NCBI GenBank assembly: GCA_035772735.1
Contig: JASDFA010000010.1
Span: 181,415,501-181,479,500, forward strand
Reading direction: 5' to 3'
DNA length: 64,000 bases
DNA from: Datura wrightii
Taxonomy: Eukaryota; Streptophyta; Magnoliopsida; Solanales; Solanaceae
Shown here one piece after another: positions 36,017 to 48,323 of this stretch. The position numbers and the translations under genes were made by a program. The notes beneath the pieces were generated by a model. That model saw only the letters and a program-made list of their open reading frames with translations. It searched no databases and had not been told where the DNA came from. Every line of letters begins with the position of its first letter. Within the stretch, counting starts at the first letter, position 1.

Positions 36017-39000
36017 TCAGCGGCGATTCATTTGAGGTTTCTCAAGTCCTCCCCGTGAAGCTGAAGCAGCACCGTATAAAGGACCCTTGTCAGCAGCACC
36101 CTGAGAATAATGGATGAATGTCAATCCACCAAGTCGACTCTACCTATGATGTTTGCTATGACCACTAAAATAAACTCCCAATCATATGACTGGAAATATT
36201 CATACCATATGAACCCCATATCCCTCGCCATAAGGTGCAGGGAAACTTGCATCATGTCTTCCATATCTCATCCCATAGGATCCACCTTTAGCAAACAGAT
36301 AATAAACCGTCAACATAAGTAACCAAAAGAACAAAGCATCTTCTGATTTCTTAAACTGCTTAACCACACTGGAAGTCAACTGTATGATCTAATTTTGTCA
36401 CTGGGGATCAAGAGTAAAAAGTTTTCAAGTCGACTGCTCAAACTGTCAAAAGGGTACAACTTGTGATCATTCTTCTCACTACCTTTAGCTAAAGAAGTTA
36501 GAGGATGGATTTTGAAGAACTTTTACTAAAAGATCCTATGTAAGGGATGGAGTTCTTCATTGTGGAACGTATATATCTTGTTCAACTGAATTGTTGCTTT
36601 TGCTTACTATTAGGTCATAACCTGATTCCATTTTCTGGGGAAAATAACAGTGAAAATAAAAAGGATCATCTCTACACAAATCTTTTCCTATCTATACGTT
36701 TTATTAGGAGGGGAGGTTTACTTGGAGGCAGATAGGCCTACCTCTAATGAGATTTTCTATATATGAGGTACAAGCACTACCAAAAAAGTGTAATCACCAT
36801 AAATTCAACAACTCCCAAGTCTTAAGGTGACATAGCCTCAAAGTGCAAAACTTGCAGTCCGCTAAATAAAATCAGAAAATCCTGATCAAGAAATGGATGC
36901 ATTTACTTGGAATCACTACTAAAAGCCTTGTAACCTAACTCAAAAACATGTTAAAAAGGAATACTCCTATCTTAACAGCTCAAAGGATTACCAAAATAAT
37001 TCTAAAGAGACTCATATATATTTAAAAACCCATAAAAAACCAAGGCAAAAGTTACCACTCAGCATCCCTTCCCACCGGCCTGAATGTTTGGGACCTTTGG
37101 ATCCCAGAGTTATCATACGTTTTTGTAGATTCCCTACTTCTTTGATATACAGCTTGTCGATGGCAGATTTTCCTCCTAATACCAGTAAAATTATTCACCT
37201 CATTAAAAAGCATGTTTGGTCTTCGTTATGCCCTCCCTAGACCCCACATATGGGATCTCACTGGGTATATTGTTGTAAAAAGCATGTTTGGGTCAAGAAG
37301 AAGAGTTCCCAGATCCTAGGATTGCCACATTAGGCAACACCTAAATAAGCAAGGAGGCTAACCTGGGACAGCAGATTGGGAAGAACACAACAGACAAATT
37401 ACAATATTCCAATTAAATGTACAAATGATACTTATATAAGAGCTATTTAAGAAATTACCAGAAACTTGATAAGAGACATTACAAGAAAATTACAGCAATG
37501 CATTGGCATAATAACAACAGGATAATGTTAAGTAGATCTTTTGCTAATTGGATATAAATGGCTCTTACTGAATCATTTGATTTTTTGGATGAGGATAGTG
37601 TTTGATAGATCACTCCATATTATATCCTCTTCTATTTTCTTTTTCTTTGGGAGTAATAGTTTGCTTTAATTGTACATAGAGCTGCATAATAAAATCTGGT
37701 TCCCTATATCATGATAGCACGATGCATGCATAGAGGTAAGCCTGTAACTACAATGTTTCAAGGCATTATGTAATGTCAAACATATGCTTTATGGGATTGA
37801 AAAAACCTAATCCGGCTGTAAAAAGGAAGTTGTTCAAGAAGACTAGACTGTGCCTCGCAAAGACAGCCGTCTGCAAACAAGATAGGGGTCTCATGGTTGT
37901 AAGGAATGGAATCTATCATATTAAAAAGAAGTATGTGTAGGAGAGATTATAACCAGTGGCGGAACTACATGGAAGGTTCACTTGCCCTCTTACTCTATTT
38001 TCCAACCAAGCATAATACTGTTGCAAATTTTATGAACTTATCTATATTTGACTTGGGGAACCCAGGCAGTAAAAGTGATATGATGCACTGTAAAGCTATG
38101 GCACACTGGAAAAAGCAATTGATCAGGGATCCGACATAAAAGAAGGGAATTGTCAGTGCTTTTTCTTCCCTTGATGAAATAGTGTCTTGTATCAAATACA
38201 GTACTAGTACTATATTTCTAGTCCCCTACTCCCCTATTCTCCTTCCAATTTCTAAACTTTCTGATTCATTTCTGACCATCCATCACCATTCCTTGCATAT
38301 TTCCTCTCATTTCATATGACAAGTCATTAAATAAAGTAGTAAGAGATATATTTCTCTAAATAAAATTACCTCTTAAAAGAGTAGGAATAGTGATTGAGTT
38401 TGCTTCAACTAGTTCCAAAAGATTAATTTTCTCTTAAAAAGAATCTCTTTTTTCAGTCAGAATTGAATTTATGGAAAAGGGCCAAAAGTACCCGTAACGT
38501 ATGGAAAATAACTCACAAATACCCTTCATCCATCTATTCGTATAAAAATACCCCTTACCTATTTTTTTGGCCCAAAAACACCCCAAACTAACACCCTAAA
38601 CTTGATAGTTTTTTTCCAATTTAAAAAATCACATGGCTTATTATAATTGGACACAAATATTATTTAATAAAAATTAAACCCAAACCCATTAAACCGTTTT
38701 AACTTAAAAAAGATGCATGAAAGTTCTCCCAACTATTATTATATCATTTATTTTTTTCATTCTTGATTTTAGAATATAGCAATAGCCATATAACTTAATA
38801 GTTCAGACACTTATATGGCTATTGCTATATTCAAAAATCAAGAATTAAAAAAAATAAATGAGAGAATAATAGTTGGGAGAATTTTCTTGCATCTTTTTTA
38901 ACTGAAAACGGGTTAATGGATTTGGGTTTAAAAATGAGTGGATCTAATTTTTATTAAATAATAATTGTGGTCAATCATAATAAGTCATGTGGCTTTTTAA

Positions 39001-42000
39001 ATTGGAAAAAACTTTCAAGTTTAGGGTGTTAGTCTGAGGGGTGAGTAAGATGGTTAATGAACACCAAATAGCATTCATAAAAAAGAGGCAAATCATGAAT
39101 GTCGCATTAATAGCTAGTGAATGTGTAGACAAGACTAAGAGGTGAGGACCCAGGTATTACGTGTAAACTAGACATTGAAAAGGCATATGATCATGTCAAA
39201 CCGGAGTGTCTTCTAAACATCCTGAATTAGATGGGCTTTAGAGTAAGGTGGCTTAATTGGATAGGATTTTGCATGAAAACCGTTAGGTTCTCTGTTCTGG
39301 TGAATGGAGAACACGGTGATTTTTTGTGATCCAGTAGCCGGGCAAGTCAGGTTCACAAGGTTGATACTTATTTTTTAGGTTATTTTAGGGCCAAGTGTCA
39401 ACTTGAGGAAAAGCAGGATATTCCCCACCGTCAGATGGAGAGTTGGCAGGTATTTTGGGATGTTGAATTGATCATCTTCCAACAACTTATTTGGATTTTC
39501 CTTTGGGCAACAAACAAAAGGAACTGATCATTTGGGATAGGATAATAGAGAAGACAGAAAAAACAATCAAGGTGGAAATCACAACATCTATCCATTGGGG
39601 AGAATGACTTTGATTAATGTTGTCCTTGATTCTCTTCTTACTTATGTCATGTCTTTGTTCCTTTACCAGTTGTGGTGGTGAAGAAACTTGATAAACTTAG
39701 AAGGGATTTCTTATGGATTGAAAACAAGGAGGATAAGGGCTTCCATTTGGTCAAATGGGAAAATGTCCAACTCGACAGATGGTCCGGTGGCCTCGGCATC
39801 AAAATTTGAGTTGAATAACAATTGTCTATTAATGAGATGGTTGTGGAGATATGCTAGTGAAGACCAAGCTTTATCGAAGGAAGTAAACAACTGCAACTAT
39901 GGGCCAATGGTGCACTGATGAAGTGGATAGAGTGCGTAAGTGTGGAGGACTATTGGGAATTTATGCACAACCATATCCAATCAAGTTCAAGAAAGAAGCA
40001 TGGAATGGTAGGTATCCCGTGGAATTAGTCGAAGTTTCTTTTAAAGTAGATACCTGAATACCAAGTATAGCTCGTAACAATCTATCTTCCGGGGCATACG
40101 TCGATTCTTTCACTCTTCCTTGATGTCAAGGTAATAGCTATGAATAGTCATCGACTTCCGGGAAATAGTAGAAGAATGGGACCTATTATGAGACATATAA
40201 CGCATTACAGACATCTATGAATAGTCATCGACTTCCGGGAAATAGTAGAAGAATGGGACCTATTATGAGACATATAACGCATTACAGACGTATGACCACT
40301 ACGAAGCTGGCCCGGACTCCACACCACGTTTATCCCCCCCCCCCCCCAAAAAAAAGGAAGCATGGAATGGTCAGGAATCCTTGAGGACCTCCTTTCTTGA
40401 CTTGTTCTCCATCTGTAGCAATCCTAAAGTTACAGCGGAATACTCATGGACATCACAAGGGTGGAACATATGTTCAAAAGGAACTTAAACAAAATGAGAA
40501 GTGGACAAGGTGGACAAACGTTTACATGAAGTGGGCAATTTCATGGGCATCTCCTCAACCCCTAAGGCAATCAAGTGGAAGCACAACAATGATGGAAGGA
40601 TTACAATTAATAGAATGTAGTGTTGAGCCAACCTGGACATAAGAGAAGCCCCCAGAAGATGTGTGGAAATGCCTGGTATCAATCAAGATCAAATGCTTCA
40701 CTTGGCTGGTTATGAGAAGAGCTTGTCTAACTTATGAAGCAATACAGAGGAGGGGTTTTAATATTGCATCAAGAAGTTACCTATGTAATAAGGATGCAGA
40801 GACAAAGAGTCACTTGTTCCTGCATTGCAAGGTGACTTCAGAGATATGGTGCCTCTTTTTCAATCTCATGGGCATCAAGGGGTTAATGCTAGAACACACA
40901 ACAAACCTACTGAGCTGATGTATCAGGAACAGAGGCAGCTAGACCCGAAAAAGATGGTGGAGAGCGATTCCTTCATGCATATGGTGGACAGTGTGTTGGG
41001 AAAGAAACAGGAGGTGTTTTGAATACAGATTTAATTCTATACAAAAAATTAAGGTGGAATTGAATCATTAACTTTTATTTTTGATGTAAAATAGCTAATG
41101 AGGAAGCTGACCAGTTATTAGCGCTTCTAGGGTCTCTGTAATTAGTCTTAGACCACAATTGTTCAGAAATTGTGGAAGTCTCCAGCATATCCTTAATATA
41201 GAAGATTACAACTTACCAGTTTAACCCAAAAAAAGAGAGAGAGAGAGAGAGAGACTATTGAGCTCTATTACGGGAATTAGCTCAGCAGACACCCAAAAAT
41301 CCATACTGTAGAGCTTCTCAAAGATTCCAACCACTTTAAAGTCTTATAGATTTTGGTAAAAATAAACTACTCTGCGATTTCACCATCAGAAATCCCCAAG
41401 ACTCAAGCATCAACGGTTTCTCATCTTTTTTACTACATGCCAATAAAGGGAAAAGGGGAGGAAAGGACAGCAGTCATTTTTACAAATGGAGTGTGTCAAA
41501 TCTGCTGCCAAAAGCAATTGGTAAAAACAGTACCTCCAATAGAAAGGAAAACATGTAGCCTTCCCTTCACAGGCTTTTTAAATAAAAGAATAAACTACTT
41601 TGAGCATACCTGCAGCCCATGCTCTACCATCAGATTTAGGAAGCTCAGCACGTAGCTTCTCAACTTCGCGTGCCATAGTAACCAAATTGGTCTCCATTGC
41701 CTGCCTCTGATCCATTAGTTCAACTTTTGCCTTGTTTTCATAATCGATTGCAGACCTAGAAGTCACGAGCAAATTAATATAAGGATTTCAACTCCTGATA
41801 GGCACTGGGCAGGTTTGTGACGTAACAGCATTCCATGTTAATCATATCTCCATAAAAAAAAAAGAAGCAAATAAGAGCAGATACCTAGCACGCAGAAGCT
41901 CCTGATGCAGTGCCTCAATCTCAGCCCTTAAATGGGGAATCTGTTGGTTATCAGCTTGTTGCTTGGCAAGGTCATTGGTGAGGGTCTGTACCTGGCCAGA

Positions 42001-42411
42001 GAGATCCTGCTTAATAATATTAAGCCTCTGAAGTTCAGCACGCAGTTGTTTAGCCTCATTTTTCAGAGACTCTGTAGCTCGAAGATCCGCTTCCAACTTC
42101 AAGCCCCTTTCAATTAGTTCCCTAGTGCGAATTTCATGATCCGCCTGAATATCACCTATTGCAAGATTCATACGGTGAATTTCCTCCTTTGCAGCACCCA
42201 ATTCACGTCGCAGAGCAATTCGATCTTCGACCAATCTCCGGTTTTCACCCAGAAGTCTGCGTATTTCAACATGTTGTATATCAAGTTCTTCCTCCAACAA
42301 GGCAGGATGAGGCATGGGTCGAGGCATAGGACCCCGGGCGACATGTCCATCTGCAGGATAGCCCCGGCGGCTGTCAAATGCTTCCCGAGGAATGCGATTT
42401 CTTCCTGCCAT
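36017..42411 (-). CDS. FLXL3: FLX-like coiled-coil protein (FLC EXPRESSOR-like 3 type)
   Basis: Four exons (41885-42411, 41610-41755, 36206-36285, 36017-36100) join in frame to 278 residues. A short N-terminus (MAGRNRIPREAFDSRRGYP) and a Pro/Met-rich stretch precede a long coiled coil (about residues 45-225, for example RRLLGENRRLVEDR and AREVEKLRAEL). The C-terminus is Gly/Tyr-rich and ends GGLEKPQMNRR. FLX proteins act in the nucleus with FRIGIDA-type scaffolds; FLX-like members are less well defined. The second intron (36286-41609) is 5.3 kb because of inserted repeats, while the phases across it (1 and 1) still match. The start is the ATG after an acceptor-like TTTTACAG at about 42424-42431, so the leader has an intron. 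Two chimeric relatives lie upstream at 51-53 and 60-63 kb. Confidence 0.92.
37228..37282 (-). mobile_element. Au-type SINE fragment in FLX-like intron 2
   Basis: CCCTCCCTAGACCCCACATATGGGATCTCACTGGGTATATTGTTGT resembles the complement of the Au SINE end as I recall it. Too short to define borders. Confidence 0.45.
38581..39040. mobile_element. Large fold-back element in FLX-like intron 2
   Basis: Two arms of about 215-230 bp (38581-38794 and 38811-39040) are inverted copies with roughly 85-90% pairing by eye, separated by a loop of about 16 bp. Shared landmarks are TAACACCCTAAACTTG near the outside and AATATAGCAATAGCCATATA at the centre. No ORF. Transcription through the intron would yield a long hairpin RNA. 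The left outer flank (38470-38580) resembles a common dispersed repeat with 'aaaatacccct' words. Confidence 0.85.
39045..41100 (+). mobile_element. L1-type LINE remnant in FLX-like intron 2
   Basis: Plus-strand reverse-transcriptase pieces in order: HQIAFIKKRQIMNVALIASE (39060), KLDIEKAYDHV-like motif A (39170-39200), KLDKLRRDFLWIENKEDKGF (39680-39750), and the zinc-binding tail with SIKIKCFTWLVMRRACLTYE and CNKDAETKSHLFLHCKVTSE (40676-40850). Stops and shifts are frequent, so it is dead. It is antisense to the host gene. A separate insertion (40010-40356) splits it. Confidence 0.8.
40010..40356. mobile_element. Plastid-derived insert with target duplication and A tail
   Basis: A 15-bp word GAAGCATGGAATGGT lies directly on the left (39995-40009) and again on the right (40357-40371). 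Between them, 40020-40130 on the minus strand translates as TYAPEDRLLRAILGIQVST, matching the plastid RNA polymerase subunit rpoB. The second part (40141-40320) has a 72-bp word repeated twice in tandem and also looks organellar, though I cannot place it. The insert ends with about 14 C and 8 A before the right-hand duplication. Confidence 0.75.
41233..41252. repeat. (GA)n microsatellite
   Basis: Short run of GA dinucleotides in the FLX-like second intron, just after the LINE. Confidence 0.8.
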
Positions 42412-43376
42412 CTCACACAGTGCTGTAAAAGGGTAATAGCAGCAAAGAAGATTAGACCCACAAGAATAAGAAAGAATCATCTTGGAAACAAGTAATGATA
42501 AGGCAGTTCAACTACATCTTAAACAAAGCAGGTGATATAAGTTGCGAAACAAATTTGCAGAAGTTACGGCTAGCAACCAAGTTAGGGCTGCAACCAAGGG
42601 AAGCTTAGCAGACCTAATAATATTACAATTCTTGATAATGCTAAGAGAAGCCAAGAGAAAACAAGAAAGATCTGACATAAATCTATAATTCAAGTTCCTT
42701 GTTGAAGGGAGGGAGAGGAGCTTCCAGGAAATAGTATACACAGAGAGACAAGAAAGAATAAGAAAAACAAGTTTATCAATGCCTGGTGGCATTCCAAAGA
42801 ATCTATTATGTGGAAACTGAGGGATCAAAGTTCAAAAAGGCTACCAAAAGAAGAGTGGAATGGGAATAATACAAAGATTGTCAATCAGTAAAGACAGATC
42901 AACATGTAACTTGTAAGTACACAGAAGTACATCCAAACTTCTGGACAGACAAAATCTAGTAGAAACTCATTTCATTCAAAAGTAAAATAAAAGGAAATGT
43001 ATGAAGTTATAAAAGATAATACGGATACAAGATGGGAAATCCAGAAAAATTAGAGACAAAGATTTAACTTTCCCTATGAACTAATGATCTCACTCCATAG
43101 CTCAATTGCAGATCAGATGCACTTCTGAAGGTTGATCAACTTAATAAATAGTTACTGCTGCAAAAGTACAGTTTACTGATCCAAAAATAAGAGTTTATTT
43201 AATTGGCAGGATCAGCTAGTGCACAAGAAAACTATCACTAGATAATGCTACTTGACTACTTGTTGCCTGCTTAGATGTGAGCTAATCCTTAACAAGTAAC
43301 CTCAGTTTCAAAAGAAATTAGAAATATATGACAAAATCATCTAAATCTTATTCTGATTTTTTTTATGTGTCTTGCC

Positions 43377-43408
43377 GTACACACATACACACACACACAT
43401 ATATATAG
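43377..43408. repeat. (CA)n(TA)n microsatellite
   Basis: ACACACATACACACACACACATATATATA run in AT-rich DNA. Confidence 0.8.
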
Positions 43409-45693
43409 TGGGACATAGACACGGCGATGTGGCATTCCTATTTGGCCAACAAATCAAATTATCTTTTTTGTCAATTTTTGAAAATTTATCTTCTTTTTTT
43501 TGAAACTGGTAAAGTTGTATTCCTTAGCATTAAGGGTATGCTGGCCACCTTCAAAAGTATGTGAAAAACAGAGCTTACATAGATTCTATTAAATCTACAA
43601 TTTGATCTATTTCCTCTATATAAAGCTGTCTACACCAAAACAGTAAAGATATAATACAATTTTTTCTCTATTTATCTGCTTTTTCTGTTCAAAATTAGAA
43701 GTCACATCTTTTTCAAAAACAAAAGTCACCTCCGATCGTTTTCCTCTTCTTACTTATTTCAATTCTATTGCCTCCACTAAAATAACCAGCCTTCTACTTA
43801 CTCTCATTATTTTTTTCCTTTCCAGCCGTCTCCTTGTCATTTTGCTCTCTTTCTTCACTTTTACTGGATTACTTTATTTTCTCTACTAATCACTATTTTC
43901 CCATCACTGCCATAAGCCCCAAGAAATCTGTTGTTGAAGAAATTTCTACTATTTCCATGTGTGGATCTTTAAAGAGAGTTCTCTTCTTTCTTGGAGCAAT
44001 GCAACAAAGAAAGAAGATTCTTCAAGATGTTTCTATTATCCCTTTCAAAAGTCTCCACAATAAGATCGTTTAATCCTTCACCAGACTTGTGATATTTCTA
44101 AGCTTTATGCACTTGATTTCTCACTTAAAATTATTACATGACCGTTCGACTTCACAAAGAAGAGGGCAAGATGGGCAATAGGAAGATACTGATGGAAAAA
44201 TTCTTAATTACAAACTTATACAGATATCAGAAACAAAAATAGAAGAATGAGACAGACCATAATTACCTTGATCGATCATTTATGCAAAGCATAAAATTAA
44301 TTGTTATATTGAAACTTGTTGCAGAGAAAACACTAACAAGGTCAGAAGCAGCTAGATGGGTAAAATAATGGTTTTTCCTATCGACAGATTTTTATTCACA
44401 TAATTTTATAAACCTCCATCCGTCTGAGTGGAATCAAGTTTGATTGAAGCTGATGCAGAGGAACAAGGGAACAAAGATGATTATGATTCAAATAAATTAA
44501 ATATTGAGGACGACTTCTTGTTGCTTTAGAATATATATGGAATGACTCCAGCTTCTAGAACGGGAAGCATTTATGTTCTTACTGAATGAATATACTTTAA
44601 TGTTTTGATATTTGGGTTAGAAAATTGATATCCTTTTAGTTTAAATGTGTTTAAATTTTGTTTCATTAATTCAAATTCTGTTGTGGGGATTTATTTTGAA
44701 AAAATGTATTTGGCATCCATAAAGTTTGTGAGACAATAGAGTATTTTTAGGATGTTTCTTATGCATAACTTACATTTTAATATCATATGCACGGACACAT
44801 TTCTTTCTCTTAATACATAACTGTGTAAGAATTGTTATATTTAGAACCTGATGTATGTTGATATAAACAAAATCTGCTTCATATAAACTTGCAGTTGTTT
44901 GTTATTACAGTGTACATTAAAAATATTGATAACTGAGAATATGCAACAAGATTAGTACCCTGTAAATATTTAATTCTATCGTTTATAAAAAAATGAAACA
45001 GGCATATAACTTGGCAAAACTATTGGAGACATTACTAATATATTTGTTTAACCTTATTAAATAATATTATCTTCGAGTGGACAAGAAACATATTAAAAGA
45101 AATACCGAGAAACTATTTTTTGCAAATTATCTTGAATGTTATTAATTAAAACAGCTAATAAAGCATTAACCTAATCACAAAGGTTAAAACATCAATATTT
45201 AAGAGATGTAGTAGGGATCAAAACTTGTTTTAAATATTTTTTTATCAAAACCTATATATATACATGAATTGGTACCATCTTAGGTCGAGGTGAAAAGGGA
45301 GAAAAAAGGAAGTAGGAAACCTATGAAAAGGGTCATTTCTATTTGGAAGCTAAATACAAGAGAAGTAGAAAAGAAATCATGTATATGTTTACTTCAAAGT
45401 TTTATATTACTTCTAAATTAGAAAGAAACAAAAAAGCATGTCCATTGTACTTCCTCATTTCATTATTTGCCTCCTTCCCTTTGTTATACCAGACATTATA
45501 AGAAAGAACTAGAAAATTAAAAATTAGCCCTTCACAATCTATTCTTTTTTAACTATTTAAAAATTAAAAAGAAGATTATTCTATAAATTTAATGATGTTT
45601 TAAATTTCGGGAAATAAGTTAACTAGTTTAGAGAATACAGGAGAAGCGAAAAAGGTCATTCATGTGTAGGAAGGTTAATAAATTGTAGAACAA

Positions 45694-45756
45694 TATCTAT
45701 CTATCTATCTCTTCTCTCGAGAGAGAGAGAGAATATATATGGATAGATAGATAGAC
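45694..45756. repeat. Compound, partly palindromic microsatellite
   Basis: (CTAT)n then CTTCTCTC, followed by (GA)n and (GATA)n. The two halves are complementary, so the tract can form a cruciform or hairpin. Confidence 0.7.
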
Positions 45757-46051
45757 AAACCCGGTGATGTGAGCTCTTTAAAGACAGAATTCGTATTTAT
45801 CTTTTACCACAATTTTTTGCTTTCTATCACTTCTATTTTAATTTATGTAATATTTTAAAAAATCATAAGGCCGGTTCACTAATACTCTACATAATTGCAC
45901 ATGTTCAGAATACTAAAAGCCTATCTTAACAGTCACTATAAAGATAAATATGTTACTCAGAATCAGTATTATCGGTTATATGCATATATGGCTACTGTCG
46001 CCTTGGGTATCTTTTTCCTGCCTCATTCTTTTCCCTAACAGATTGCTAACC

Positions 46052-46403
46052 ATGAAAGACAAGGCCATCACCATTCGTACCCGCACGTTCATGACCAACA
46101 GGCTTCTCACTGAGAAGAAACTCATTCCTGGAAGAGTCAACGTCTCAAAGACAGAGTTGAAGGAGAAGTTGGCTTGGAACCTAGGATGTATGAGGTGAAG
46201 GACCCAAATGTTATTTCTGTTTTCAAGTTTCGAACACATTTTGGAGGTCGGAAATCAACAGGATTTGATTTAATTATCATTCCGCTGAAAATACCAAGTA
46301 TGAGCCAAAGTGTAGGAAACAAATGACGGAAAGGAAGAACCGCACAAAGAAGGTCCGAGGTGTAAGGAATACCAAGGCTGGTGATGCTGGAAAGAAGAAA
46401 TGA
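46052..46403 (+). pseudogene. Processed pseudogene of ribosomal protein eS24
   Basis: An intronless, broken copy of the small-subunit protein eS24. It starts MKDKAITIRTRTFMTNRLLT, then PGRVNVSKTELKEKLA. After a frame change, MYEVKDPNVISVFKFRTHFG follows, and later KQMTERKNRTKKVRG to the stop. Segments known from the family are missing (between the leading block and PGR, and before the KQM part) and the frame shifts several times. Lack of introns suggests copying from mRNA; I saw no clear A tail or target duplication. It cannot give a working protein. Confidence 0.85.
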
Positions 46404-47649
46404 GTCTTGCGCAAACAAAAAAAATCTCATTTTGGGATTATTTTGGTGGCCTTTGTATTTTTCTTTTGGTATGTGTGAGCCGTGATTTACTATTGATTTT
46501 GTCTAACTTTGGGGCAATTCAATTTTCTCTTTTTTTTTTAGGAATATCTTAGTGAGGGTTTACAGTACTCGACATTCTCATTTAAAAAGAAATAATATCA
46601 GGAATTCAAATTTACGCCAGTTACTCACCTTCCGATAGTCCAATATTGATTCATGTAACTTTGTCATTGTCTAAAACAGGATGATTGGCATAGTAATAGG
46701 GATGTTCGCATTTGAAAATATAGTCTTAAGGATGTGAAGCTCTATTAATACAAAGAAAGAAGAAGGGATTGATTAGCTTAGACAGATTGTCAGGGACTAG
46801 AATTCTACCATTATAAAGCTACAAAAAAGTATGTGATACTTTTATTTTAATTTTCTATTTTGATATGTAACTTTCCCCTATATGTTTGTCAGTTTTAATT
46901 ATTTTCAGATGTATGCCATATATACTTATTTTTTGATAACATAAATATTTCTCTCTTTTGTATTAACTAAATTTATAAAAATACTTGGTACCTCTATAGA
47001 GCAAACATTCTATTCAACTTCATTCTTTTCATTCAGCTTATATTAAAAAGTCCAAAAGTCTATATTAGATAAATTGCCTCAGAAAATCCATAATAAGTTG
47101 GTATAAGATTAAGTAAGGTAGTACACCTCTTAGGCTAGCATTTGTATCCATCTTCTTTTCTTTTTTTGTCAGATTCTTGGCTTTTAACACATTTTTCTAG
47201 CCAAAAATTAAATATATTCATGAGGTTACAGTGAATTCAATGCCAAAACTTTAATAATTTCATGACATTATAATGAACAGTTGTTACCACAAAAACCGTT
47301 ACTTTTCCCGCCTTTCATACTCCTATGGAAGAAGAATAATTCATAAAGCCTCCTACAATATTTTTTCTAATGGATGATATCTATCAGTATCTTTGATACT
47401 TCACCAAAAAATTTGTGATTATGCCTGCTCCTAAATGTATGACCTTCTGCAAAATAGATTTTTCTGACCAGCACTTTTTAGCCTTAATAACAATAGAGCG
47501 ACAAATGTTTGTTCAGTAAGAGTCTCTTCCAATATTTAGGGGCGAGATTATGTATTTAAATTTCAGAAAGGTGTGATCATTAGCTTTAGAATTACTAGAT
47601 TTTATATGAGGAGTGAATTTTCTCTTTTACCATTATAACAGATGTTGCT

Positions 47650-47975
47650 AATTACAGTTATATTTGGTATTCAATTTCTACTTGTTGGAAAAGTTTTAAG
47701 CATAGGATTTCACTAATTTTTATTTTGGCTGCATGGGCTATCTTTACATCTTCACAGATATAATTTCCATCTTTTAGGTTAATTAGTTGATTTGACTTTT
47801 CTTAAAAAATTTGTTTATAATAATGATTACTTAATAATAATTGATTCTCTATTAGTTCGCGCGCGAAGAGTGGTCAAATTAACTAGTCTATAAATCAGGA
47901 GTTAAAAACAGCTACTAACAAACTGAAAAGGAACAGTTAAATATCTTATCACGCAAGTCTCTCCATTTTTGGGTC
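47650..47975. repeat. Segment duplicated at 59240-59545
   Basis: Shared words in order include GGAAAAGTTTTAAGCATAGGAT, TTGCATGGGCTATCTTTA (GGCTGCATGGGCTATC here), AGGTTAATTAGTTGATTTG and AAATCAGGAGTTAAAAAC. The copy lies downstream of the chimeric gene at 60.6-63.0 kb, so it marks part of a larger duplication block. Confidence 0.8.
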
Positions 47976-48323
47976 AGTACAAAAAATCAAGCAAGAACAT
48001 GAACTTTAGACAGAATAACAAGGAAAAAGAAACAAAAAGCACATTCAAACTTCAAACTCCTTAATAAAACAGTAATCGCGATACGTCCTTAAATTCCCCG
48101 TCCATACGGCACAAATCATTTCAACAAAAAAAAAAGAATAAAATTCAAAACTCCAGGTTATCAGCCCAAAATTCAACGATACAAACATGACAAAGATATA
48201 CGACGAAACCCTAAAATCTCCAATCATAACCATTTGAATAGATTCCTGAAGTGAACAGTACCAAAAAATAAAAAGATTGGCAAATCAAAAGGAATGAATT
48301 AGAGCAGGGATTGGATTTTAGAC

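Larger units (their letters stand above)
42412..48323. other. Probable leader intron of the FLX-like gene
   Basis: About 5.9 kb between an AG acceptor a few bases upstream of the FLX-like start and a candidate non-coding exon at 48324-48415. It is AT-rich, with (CA)n/(TA)n at 43377-43408, a GATA/GA tract at 45694-45756 and the eS24 pseudogene. The two chimeric paralogues share similarity just upstream of their start codons with 42420-42480 and about 43150-43210, which supports this stretch being part of the ancestral gene. Intron status is inferred. Confidence 0.45.

Noticed and set aside
42168..42495. Open frames on both strands overlapping FLX-like exon 1
   Set aside because: They are shadows of the coiled-coil exon in other frames.
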